Source: Candidatus Accumulibacter similis (GTDB taxonomy: Bacteria; Pseudomonadota; Gammaproteobacteria; Burkholderiales; Rhodocyclaceae). From it: a stretch of DNA of 64,000 nt. The notes under the pieces are model-generated. The model ran no database searches, was not told the origin of the DNA, and saw only the letters and a list, made by a program, of their open reading frames with translations. The stretch spans positions 2,042,415 through 2,106,414 of the forward strand of contig CP054595.1 of the NCBI GenBank assembly GCA_013347225.1, written 5' to 3'. Positions 8,854 through 16,111 of this stretch are shown here, one piece after another; the first letter of the stretch is position 1; the number at the start of each line of letters is the position of its first letter. The position numbers were made by a program, and so were the translations under genes.

Positions 8854-10194
8854 ATGTCGCGCCCGACCCTCAAACTGCCCGCAAAGACTGCCGCCGATGC
8901 CGCTGCCGGCGAACGGAGCGGCCGCCCCCGCCGCCCGATCCGTGGCCAACCGGCGGCGACCAAGCATGTCGGCCGGCGCCGTACCGAGGACGATGCCCCG
9001 GTTGCGGCAGCCGGCAAGCCGCCACGGCAGGAGCGATCCGCGGTCGCGGCGCCGGCGCGGCCGGCGGTGGCGAACGACGGTCGCCCGGATGCCGGTCTCG
9101 AGCGAGCGGTTGCCGGTGACGAGCGTGGCTCACGCCTCCTGCCGGCAGGCACCGGACGGGGCTCCGGTGCGCCGCGGCAGAAAGGGCGCGACGCTCGCGC
9201 GACGACCGACGGTGCGGCAGGCGTTGACGCGGCAGGCGGCGTACGTCCGGCCGCACGGCAGCCCGGTACGCCGAAGAAGCAGCATCCGGCACGCGGCGTC
9301 GCACGCAGCACTGGTGCCCGCGCCTGCCCGCCGGTGCGGGTCGCCGATGGTGTGGCGGTTCTCGGCAGTGGCGTTGCTGAAGCTGGGCCGAGGTTGCCAG
9401 AGCTTGCCGCCGAACCGCCGGCGAACCCGCCCGCGGCCGCCTCGGGCAGACCCGGTATGGCGAAAGAGCCGCCACGGCTGTCCAGACTGGTCAGCGAACT
9501 GGCGGCGTGTTCGCGCCGCGAGGCCGACGAGTGGATCGAGAACGGCTGGGTCAGCGTCGATGGCGTCGTCATCAACCGTCTCGGCGCGCGCGTCAACCCG
9601 AAGGCGAGGATAGAAATCAGGGATGCGACGAGCAAGCACCGCAGCGAGAGCGTCACCATCCTGTTCCACAAGCCTCCTCCTGCCGCCGATGTGGCGGAGG
9701 CCACGGGGCGCGAGAATCCGGCGGCCCGCATTCGTGCCGACAACCGATGGACCGAAGATGGCTCCGCGAAGCGTTTCGTGCTCGCTCACCTGCGCGGATT
9801 GGCGCCCGCGGGTGCGCTCGATGCGGCTGCTGGCGGGATGCTGGTGTTCACCCAGGAGGGCAGTGTGGCGCGACGGCTGGCGGGTGGCGACGCTCGTCTG
9901 GAGAAGGAGTACCACGTCCTGGTCGATGGTGTTCTGGCAGCCGATGGGCTGGCGCGACTGCGGCACGGACCGGTTCTGGACGGTATCCGGCTGCCGCCGG
10001 CCGACGTCTCTTGGCTCGGCGAGCAGCGTCTGCGCATCGTTCTGCGCCAGAGCCTGAAACAGCAGATTCCGCGCATGTGCGCGCTGGAGGGCTTGCACGT
10101 GCGCGAGTTCCGTTGCGTGCGCATCGGCAGCGTGTCGCTCGGCAGGCTGCCGCAAGGCGAGTGGCGCTACCTGCGCGCCGACGAGCGGTTCTGA
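8854..10194 (+). CDS. S4-domain pseudouridine synthase (RluB/RsuA type) with long disordered N-terminus
   Basis: The protein has 446 aa. From about residue 205 it shows an S4 RNA-binding domain (L-S-R-L-V-S-E-L, C-S-R-R-E-A-D, G-W-V-S-V-D-G) and then an RsuA/RluB-type catalytic domain, which isomerises uridine in rRNA. The motif around the expected catalytic Asp reads GALDAAAGGMLVFTQEG (Asp323), whereas the family usually has G-R-L-D-x-x-T-S-G-L-L-L; the Arg and Thr are absent. About 200 residues precede the S4 domain, rich in R, A, P and G and of low complexity, probably disordered and RNA-binding. ATG 8854 is the first start in frame after the preceding gene; a later start near 9457 would remove the tail. 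The family is clear, full activity uncertain. Confidence 0.82.
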   Translation: MSRPTLKLPAKTAADAAAGERSGRPRRPIRGQPAATKHVGRRRTEDDAPVAAAGKPPRQERSAVAAPARPAVANDGRPDAGLERAVAGDERGSRLLPAGTGRGSGAPRQKGRDARATTDGAAGVDAAGGVRPAARQPGTPKKQHPARGVARSTGARACPPVRVADGVAVLGSGVAEAGPRLPELAAEPPANPPAAASGRPGMAKEPPRLSRLVSELAACSRREADEWIENGWVSVDGVVINRLGARVNPKARIEIRDATSKHRSESVTILFHKPPPAADVAEATGRENPAARIRADNRWTEDGSAKRFVLAHLRGLAPAGALDAAAGGMLVFTQEGSVARRLAGGDARLEKEYHVLVDGVLAADGLARLRHGPVLDGIRLPPADVSWLGEQRLRIVLRQSLKQQIPRMCALEGLHVREFRCVRIGSVSLGRLPQGEWRYLRADERF

Positions 10195-10329
10195 GCGGTC
10201 CGCCGACGATTCCCGGCGCCGCCGCGCTTGCGAGCCGCGGCGGCTGCGGCTACCATCCGGGCGATCGTGCCGTCTCCCGGTCGGCCCCACCGCTTCGCAG
10301 CAGGTCCTCAGGACTTGGAGTCAGTAAGC

Positions 10330-11205
10330 ATGCTCGACAAGCGCCCACCCCGTGACCTCGCAGCCTGGCTGAGCCAGATCACCAGCGAGGAGATTCCGGT
10401 CCTGCGGCAGACGGTTCGCCGTCTTGACGAGGCGCGACAGAACATCGACCGCGTCGGCGGTCGTCAGATCACCGACATCGTACTGCAGGATCCGCTGCTG
10501 GCAGTGCGTGTCCTCGCGTACATCCAGTCGGTGGGTAGCCGGCGCTTGCGCGGCGACATCACGAACATTGCCGGTGCGGTGATGATGCTCGGCGTCGAGC
10601 CGTTCTTTCGCGCCTTCGACCGCCCGCAGACGCTCGAGGGCAGGCTCGGGCCGCAGCCGGCCGCACTGCTCGGCGTACTGCAGGTTGTCCTGAGGACGCA
10701 GCGTGCGGCACGCTACGCGCACGAATGGGCCTTCGCACGCCACGACATGAATGTCGAGGAGGTCGCCCTCGCCGCACTGCTGCACGATACGGCGGAAATC
10801 CTCGTCTGGTGCACGGCACCGGAGCTGGCGCTGGAGATGCGCCAGCGCCAGCATGCCGACCGCAGCCTGCGCAGCGGCGTGGTGCAGCAGGCAGTCCTGG
10901 GTTTTCCGCTGGCCGAACTGCAATTGGCCCTCTGTCATGCCTGGCACCTGCCGGAGTTGTTGGTCACCATGATGGATGACGGCAACGCGCAGTTGCCGCG
11001 CGTACGCAACGTCAAGCTGGCGGTTGATCTTGCCCGCCACACTGCCGACGGCTGGACCGACCCGGCGATCACCGATGACCTGAGCGCAGTGCAGGGCCTG
11101 CTGCACATCAACCGCGAGACGCTGCTCGATCGCCTGCAGGTACCGCCGGAGCTGGTGCCGCGCTTCCTCGAAGACGACCGCGGGCGAAGCGGGGCGGGTC
11201 TCTAG
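10330..11205 (+). CDS. HDOD domain protein
   Basis: The 291-aa soluble protein starts at MLDKRPPRD. An HDOD-type all-helical domain spans about 20-230, with L-Q-D-P-L-L-A-V-R-V-L near residue 55 and LAALLHDTAEILVW near 150; the HD pair here resembles the HD superfamily but not a full phosphodiesterase set. HDOD proteins act in signalling and stress responses; the target is unknown. The stop codon TAG is immediately followed by the TTG start of the next gene, so the two are likely cotranscribed and coupled. Confidence 0.85.
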   Translation: MLDKRPPRDLAAWLSQITSEEIPVLRQTVRRLDEARQNIDRVGGRQITDIVLQDPLLAVRVLAYIQSVGSRRLRGDITNIAGAVMMLGVEPFFRAFDRPQTLEGRLGPQPAALLGVLQVVLRTQRAARYAHEWAFARHDMNVEEVALAALLHDTAEILVWCTAPELALEMRQRQHADRSLRSGVVQQAVLGFPLAELQLALCHAWHLPELLVTMMDDGNAQLPRVRNVKLAVDLARHTADGWTDPAITDDLSAVQGLLHINRETLLDRLQVPPELVPRFLEDDRGRSGAGL

Positions 11206-12585
11206 TTGGCGACGACCGTCGGGCAACGGCCCGAGTTGCCGATGGCCCGCTTCCTGCTGTTTGCCGTTGTCTTCATCGAGGGCTTCTGCTCGCTCGGCGC
11301 CGAGGTCATCGCCTTGCGCCAGATCATTCCGCACATGGGCAGTTCGATCGTCGTCACGGCGCCGACGATCGGCTTCTTCCTGCTGGCGCTGGCGCTCGGG
11401 TACCACGCCGGCGCCAGGGTGGCCGCGGATTACGTCGCGGTCGTCGCTAGGAACTTCCTGCTTGCCGCGCTGCTGATCGGCGTCGGGCTGTCGGGCGTTG
11501 GCGTCGATCTCGTCTTCACGGCGATCAACCCGCCGGAGATCGCCTATCTTTTGCTGATCGGCTGCGTGCTCTGTCCGGTTGCCTGGCTGCTCGGGCAGAC
11601 CGTGCCGATCCTGAGCAACCTGTTGCAGCACGAGCGGGTTGGCGAGGCCAGTGGCGAGGCGCTGTACTACTCGACACTCGGCTCTTTTCTCGGCTCGCTC
11701 TCGCTATCGCTGCTGCTGATGCAATGGCTCGGCGTCTCGGCTGCGGTCGGATTCTGCGCGCTGCTGCTGCTCGCCGGCCACGCGCTGCTGCGCCCACGCG
11801 CCTGGTCGGCTGCGCTCGTCGCGGTGGCAGTCGCTGTCGCGACGGTGACCGCCAATGCCTGGCTGCGGCCGCAGATCGAGACCGCCTACGCCAGCTATCT
11901 GGTGGAACCGGCCGCCTACGAGGGCGCCATCAACGGCCGAGCGATGCGCAACAACAACTCTTTCGCTTCGCTCATCGACGAATCCGACCCGCCACGCTAC
12001 GCGCGCTACATCAGGCACATTCGCGGCATGCTCCTCGATGAGCTGCAGTTTCGCGGGCGCCACATCCTGGTCCTCGGCGCCGGCGGCTTCACCGTCTCGC
12101 ACCGCGAGCCGGAGAACCACTACACCTACGTCGATATTGACCCGGCGGTGCGCGGGATTGCCGAGAAGCACTTCCTGCACGAGACGGCGAGCGGCGATTT
12201 CGTCGCCGACGACGCCCGCCGTTTCGTCATCCGCAGCGAGCAACGCTTCGCCGCCGTCCTCGTCGACGTCTACGGCGCCCACTCGTCGATTCCGGGGCAT
12301 CTGGTGACACGCGAGTTCTGGCAGGCAACGCGCCGCGTACTCGACCGGCAGGGCCTGCTGATTGCCAACCTGATTCTCGACAGCGCGCTCGCCACCCCCT
12401 ATTCGCGCAACCTCCTGGCAACGATCGAGAGCGTCTACGGCCGCTGCGCGGTCGAAGTGCTGCAGAAGCGGCAGGTGCTGGCCAATGTCATCGTCACCTG
12501 TCGCAATGGTGAGCAGCCGGAAGCGGCGCGCCTGTTTACCGATGAGCACAACCGCGCCGACTTCGATCAGGCGCGGTCCCGCTGA
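11206..12585 (+). CDS. Membrane-fused spermidine-synthase-like methyltransferase-fold protein
   Basis: The protein has 459 aa if started at the TTG directly abutting the HDOD gene stop; an ATG 12 codons later (11242) is the alternative. The N-terminal half has about six hydrophobic helices (about 13-220). The C-terminal half is a spermidine-synthase/Rossmann fold with VLGAGGFTVSHREPENHYTY, then V-D-I-D-P-A-V, and a later D-D-A-R-R-F and VDVYGAHSSIP. Such fusions are common in proteobacteria and often annotated as spermidine synthase, but the substrate is usually not shown. I cannot tell whether it is a true aminopropyltransferase. It is the last chromosomal gene before the island. Confidence 0.85.
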   Translation: MATTVGQRPELPMARFLLFAVVFIEGFCSLGAEVIALRQIIPHMGSSIVVTAPTIGFFLLALALGYHAGARVAADYVAVVARNFLLAALLIGVGLSGVGVDLVFTAINPPEIAYLLLIGCVLCPVAWLLGQTVPILSNLLQHERVGEASGEALYYSTLGSFLGSLSLSLLLMQWLGVSAAVGFCALLLLAGHALLRPRAWSAALVAVAVAVATVTANAWLRPQIETAYASYLVEPAAYEGAINGRAMRNNNSFASLIDESDPPRYARYIRHIRGMLLDELQFRGRHILVLGAGGFTVSHREPENHYTYVDIDPAVRGIAEKHFLHETASGDFVADDARRFVIRSEQRFAAVLVDVYGAHSSIPGHLVTREFWQATRRVLDRQGLLIANLILDSALATPYSRNLLATIESVYGRCAVEVLQKRQVLANVIVTCRNGEQPEAARLFTDEHNRADFDQARSR

Positions 12586-12912
12586 GCCGCGTTGGCAGAA
12601 AGGCATTGGCCGCAGGCCGGCCGTTCCTTGCCGGCGCCGGCAACAGCGGGCTCGGGCGACGAGCTCAACCTTTCCTGTCGCTACCAGCCTTGCACATCGA
12701 CCCCTTGGTCATCAGCGTCGATGTCGGCGCGTTCAGGCTTGCCATGCGGGGCCTCATCGCACTGGCCCATGGTGGTGGGTCATGAGGATCAGTGCAGGGC
12801 TCCGCAGGCGTACAGAACGAGCCCGACAGAAAAGGCCATCGCCGGCGCGGAGGCCGACCGTGGGCAGGGGCCGCTGCTCCATGATGCCGGAAAACAATCG
12901 GTTACTGTACTG
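12586..12912. other. Chromosomal flank left of the island, no supported gene
   Basis: These 327 bp lie between the spermidine-synthase-like gene and the left repeat of the island. They should be the sequence that originally followed the tRNA-Ser gene. Short open frames are present but none has a convincing start, composition or family pattern. Confidence 0.5.
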
Positions 12913-12928
12913 TCTGGCGGAAGCGGTG
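12913..12928. repeat. Left attachment-site repeat (att core copy)
   Basis: The 16 bp TCTGGCGGAAGCGGTG is identical to the 3' end of the tRNA-Ser gene at the right end of the island. It is a truncated copy without the rest of the tRNA, as expected for the distal att site made by integration. Confidence 0.88.
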
Positions 12929-13049
12929 TCCGCCTGTTAGCAGTCCAGAATGATCCCATGAAGTACGCAAAATGCGATACATAACAATAACCTACAGAAT
13001 GGACGCGTCCAGGATAGTCCTGTACAATCCCGCCAAATCCAGCTACATT

Positions 13050-13071
13050 TTGATAGTCGTTTTGATAGTGG
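13050..13071 (+). repeat. Paired 10-bp repeats near left end (possible integrase arm sites)
   Basis: TTGATAGTCG at 13050-13059 and TTGATAGTGG at 13062-13071, with 12 bp between repeat starts, just upstream of the integrase start. The same pair with the same 12-bp spacing is found at 43004-43025 near the right end. Sequence seen; role as integrase arm-type binding sites inferred. Confidence 0.5.
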
Positions 13072-13081
13072 GACGGATGGT

Positions 13082-14338
13082 ATGGCACGCCAACAGCAAC
13101 GACTTTCTGCACTGCAGGTCAGCAAGCTCACCAAGCCTGGGCTGTATGGCGACGGTGGCGGTTTGACGCTCCAGATCACCGCCACGGGCGCCAAGTCGTG
13201 GCTGTTTCGCTACATGGTGGCCGGCAAGCCGTACGGAATGGGGCTGGGACCGACGCATACCGTGAGTCTGGCTGAGGCGCGGCAGAAAGCGGCGGACGCA
13301 CGGAAGCTGCTTGTCGACGGCATCAATCCTTTGGTCGCCAAGAAGCAGAAGAAGATCGCCGACGCGCTGGCCGCCGCCAAGATGATGACTTTCGATCAGT
13401 GTGCCGAGGCGTATATCCAGACGCACAAGGCGGGCTGGAAGAACGCGAAGCACGCGGACCAGTGGACCAACACCCTCAAGACGTACGCCAGCCCGGTGCT
13501 GGGCCATCTGCCGGTAGCCGATGTCGACACGGGTCTGGTCGTGAAGTGCCTGGCAGCCATCTGGGAGAGCAAAACCGAAACGGCCAGCCGCCTGCGCGGC
13601 CGTATCGAGTCCGTGCTGGACTGGGCGACCACCAGTGGTTACCGCAGCGGCGAAAATCCTGCCCGCTGGAAAGGGCATCTGGAGAACCTGCTGGCCACCA
13701 TCAGCAGGTCCAGTCGGACGCGCAACCATCCGTCGCTGCCGTGGCAGCGCATCGCTGCCTTCATGGCCGTTCTGCGCGCACGAGAGGGGGTGTCGGCGCG
13801 AGCGGTGGAGTTCTGCATTCTGACGGCGTGCCGCTCGGGAGAGGTTCGCGGGGCGCGATGGGCCGAGTTCGATCTCGCGGGCAAGGTGTGGACGATACCC
13901 GCCGAGCGCATGAAGGCGCGGCGCGAGCATGAGGTTCCTTTGAGCGATGCCGCGTTGGCGTTGCTGGAGTCGATGCCAAGGGATGGCGAGACCGTCTTTG
14001 CCGGCATGAAGGGGCAACCGCTGTCGGATATGTCGCTGACTGCCGTGATCCGTCGCATGAACGGCGATGACAAGCCGGTGTGGGTGGATGCCAACGGCGA
14101 CGGTGTGACCGTGCACGGTTTCCGCAGCACCTTTCGGATGTGGGCGGCGGAGACGACGAACTATCCGCGCGAAGTCGCCGAGCACGCGCTGGCGCACCAG
14201 TTGCCGGATGCCGTCGAGCGTGCGTATCAGAGAGGTTCGCAGTTCACCAAGCGTGCTGCGCTGATGGCGGATTGGGCCGCGTGCTGCATGACGGTGATGC
14301 CTGATGCGGTCGTCAAGCCGATTCGTGCCATCGCGTGA
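13082..14338 (+). CDS. P4-type tyrosine recombinase (integrase)
   Basis: The protein has 418 aa. An N-terminal DUF4102-type arm-binding domain (LTKPGLYGDGGGLTLQI, about 14-95) precedes a core-binding domain and the catalytic domain. Catalytic residues seen are R251 in TACRSGEVRGARW, a Lys near 278, H345 and R348 in HGFRSTFRMWA, H372, and the likely nucleophile Y382 in RAYQRGSQF. Length is normal for the family. It would catalyse integration and excision at the tRNA-Ser 3' end. It lies beside the left att repeat, far from the tRNA gene itself, which is the less common arrangement. The upstream region holds a GGACGCGTCC palindrome (13001-13010) and the paired 10-bp repeats, which may be integrase or regulator sites. 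Confidence 0.95.
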   Translation: MARQQQRLSALQVSKLTKPGLYGDGGGLTLQITATGAKSWLFRYMVAGKPYGMGLGPTHTVSLAEARQKAADARKLLVDGINPLVAKKQKKIADALAAAKMMTFDQCAEAYIQTHKAGWKNAKHADQWTNTLKTYASPVLGHLPVADVDTGLVVKCLAAIWESKTETASRLRGRIESVLDWATTSGYRSGENPARWKGHLENLLATISRSSRTRNHPSLPWQRIAAFMAVLRAREGVSARAVEFCILTACRSGEVRGARWAEFDLAGKVWTIPAERMKARREHEVPLSDAALALLESMPRDGETVFAGMKGQPLSDMSLTAVIRRMNGDDKPVWVDANGDGVTVHGFRSTFRMWAAETTNYPREVAEHALAHQLPDAVERAYQRGSQFTKRAALMADWAACCMTVMPDAVVKPIRAIA

Positions 14339-14418
14339 GCGATCGTTCTTACCAGTGATACGACGGGCAACGGGCAGCCAGTCGCGCAGAGGGCTGTTGT
14401 TCCTTCACCTCGGAGAAC

Positions 14419-14606
14419 TGCGCAGTGGCAAACCGAACGTCATCCAGCATCAGCTCGCGCATCAGGTTCCTGATGCCCTTGGCACCGCCTACAACCGGAC
14501 CAAGTTCCTGAAAGAGCGCCAGGCCATGATGCAGCAATGGGCGGACTACCTCGGCAAGCTGAAGGTAGGGGCCGAGGTGATTCCGTTGAACGGGAAAGCG
14601 GGTTGA
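14419..14606 (+). pseudogene. C-terminal fragment of a second P4-type integrase
   Basis: The frame ending at 14606 encodes an integrase tail: HQLAHQVPDALGTAYNRTKF, then M-M-Q-Q-W-A-D-Y-L. This includes the Tyr nucleophile context of P4-type integrases but none of the upstream domains. It follows the intact integrase by about 80 bp, on the same strand. It differs clearly in sequence from the intact integrase tail, so it is the relic of another integrase, not a simple local duplication. Confidence 0.75.
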
Positions 14607-14674
14607 TCGCTTCCTGCGCTTGGGCTGACCAAGTTGGTGCCGGCGGGACGGCGCTCAGGGGCTTCGGGCCTTGC

Positions 14675-15955
14675 TCATTCTGTGCCTTTCTTCCCGTCAC
14701 GCTCGCCCACGGCCCTGAATTCATCGTATGCCGTATCCCAATTGACCTTCGGAAACGCAACTTTGACTGACTCAAGAAAGTCTTTGCGGTTCAAGGTCTC
14801 GAATGTCACATCCTTGAAGCGCTCGTTCAGTTTCATTTCTTGGATGAGTGATTCGGCGCTGGGAAAAACAAGGTCAAGCTCCTCTTTGAGCCAGTATCGG
14901 GCATCGTCATCCGATGGTTTGCCGCTGAGCAATTGACCAAGCAAGGCGTCCGGTGGGGTTTCGATCACGCGCGGCAGGTAGTAGGCGATGATCTGCTCGC
15001 GCGATTCGTCCAGATGCTTCTGCAATTCTGCCGCTACGTCAGCCTGGTGTTTCTTCAACTTCTCGCGGAACGTGGTCAGTCGTTCGATCAAATGAGATTT
15101 GGCCGCCTTCAGCACCACTCGTCCATGATCCTTGCCCAGCGACGGCGTGAAGTTCTTGCGAATATCGTTGAGCGCGTCTTCGAGTGGTTTGGACGAAAGT
15201 TTGCTGCCCTTTTCGATCAGTTCGAAGGTCGTGCGCAACCTGTTTTCCAGATCCTTACTGCTCCCCAGCTTCTGGATGCTGGGTGGAATCGCCAGTCGAT
15301 GGCGCTGAATGGCGGCACCGGTGAGGCTTAATTCCACATATTGTAGATACGGCTCGAATACCCGAACCTGCCGCGCAAGATCGAAGCGGACCGGCGGAGC
15401 TTCTTTCAGGTTGATACCGACCTTGGCGAATTGGTCATCCGTTACCTGCGCCGACCCTACGTCCAACGGCAAGGCTTCGATGCGCAGCTTCTCTTCGGGA
15501 GTTTTCGCTTGCGCTACGGCAATCGCCTTGGCGGCTGGTGAGAGACGAGCCAAAGCTTCGGCCATCTGCTCGCCAGACATGCGTATGGCGTTGGGTGCCA
15601 CACTACCGGTGGGTTCAGCTTCGAGATACAGGGCGGTCGGGGTGAAAACAAAGCCAGTGTCGTCAACGATCACCAGCGCAGTGCGTAGGCCGGGGGCGCT
15701 GCGGACGCTGACGCCGGCATCGCGCAGCAGTTTGACTGCGCTAATCTCCCCATAGCCCATGCGCATCACGCGCTCGTCGAAATCCAGGCAAACGGTGAGC
15801 ATTTCCGACCCCAATCGGCCACCCGTCTCGACCATCGCCAGTGCCTCGTCAGACTGAATGCCCGGCGCGGCGTAGCAAACTGACTGTCGGGCAGCGCGAA
15901 TCAGTTCAGCGATACGTTGTGAAGAAAGCGAACAGAACAGCGCATCTGTACTCAT
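14675..15955 (-). CDS. PLD-like protein in the DrmC position, HKD motif degenerate
   Basis: The protein has 426 aa, no signal peptide. The first 130 residues look like a phospholipase-D fold: IAELIRAARQSVCYAAPGI near the start and a later GLRTALVIVDDTGFVFTPTA segment. That segment sits where PLD enzymes carry HxK-x4-D, but the His and Lys are replaced, so catalysis by the usual mechanism is unlikely. The C-terminal half is helical and charged, with a coiled-coil-like stretch (KLKKHQADVAAELQKHLDES). It is the last gene of the minus-strand defence operon, 156 bp after the 1984-aa helicase gene. In class 1 DISARM this place is held by drmC, a PLD-family protein. Fold and role are inferred with moderate confidence. 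Confidence 0.6.
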   Translation of the reverse strand: MSTDALFCSLSSQRIAELIRAARQSVCYAAPGIQSDEALAMVETGGRLGSEMLTVCLDFDERVMRMGYGEISAVKLLRDAGVSVRSAPGLRTALVIVDDTGFVFTPTALYLEAEPTGSVAPNAIRMSGEQMAEALARLSPAAKAIAVAQAKTPEEKLRIEALPLDVGSAQVTDDQFAKVGINLKEAPPVRFDLARQVRVFEPYLQYVELSLTGAAIQRHRLAIPPSIQKLGSSKDLENRLRTTFELIEKGSKLSSKPLEDALNDIRKNFTPSLGKDHGRVVLKAAKSHLIERLTTFREKLKKHQADVAAELQKHLDESREQIIAYYLPRVIETPPDALLGQLLSGKPSDDDARYWLKEELDLVFPSAESLIQEMKLNERFKDVTFETLNRKDFLESVKVAFPKVNWDTAYDEFRAVGERDGKKGTE

Positions 15956-16111
15956 GGGAATTCTCTGTGCAGGTGTACCGACGATGTGCCAAGGGTGCTC
16001 CCAACGTCGGCGGGTAGCCGTCCTCTACTGTCAGGAAATGTGCGCTCTCACGCCTGCCCAGCAAGGCAACTCGTGACTCACTCACCACTCTCTAGCCCCT
16101 CACGCCTCGCG

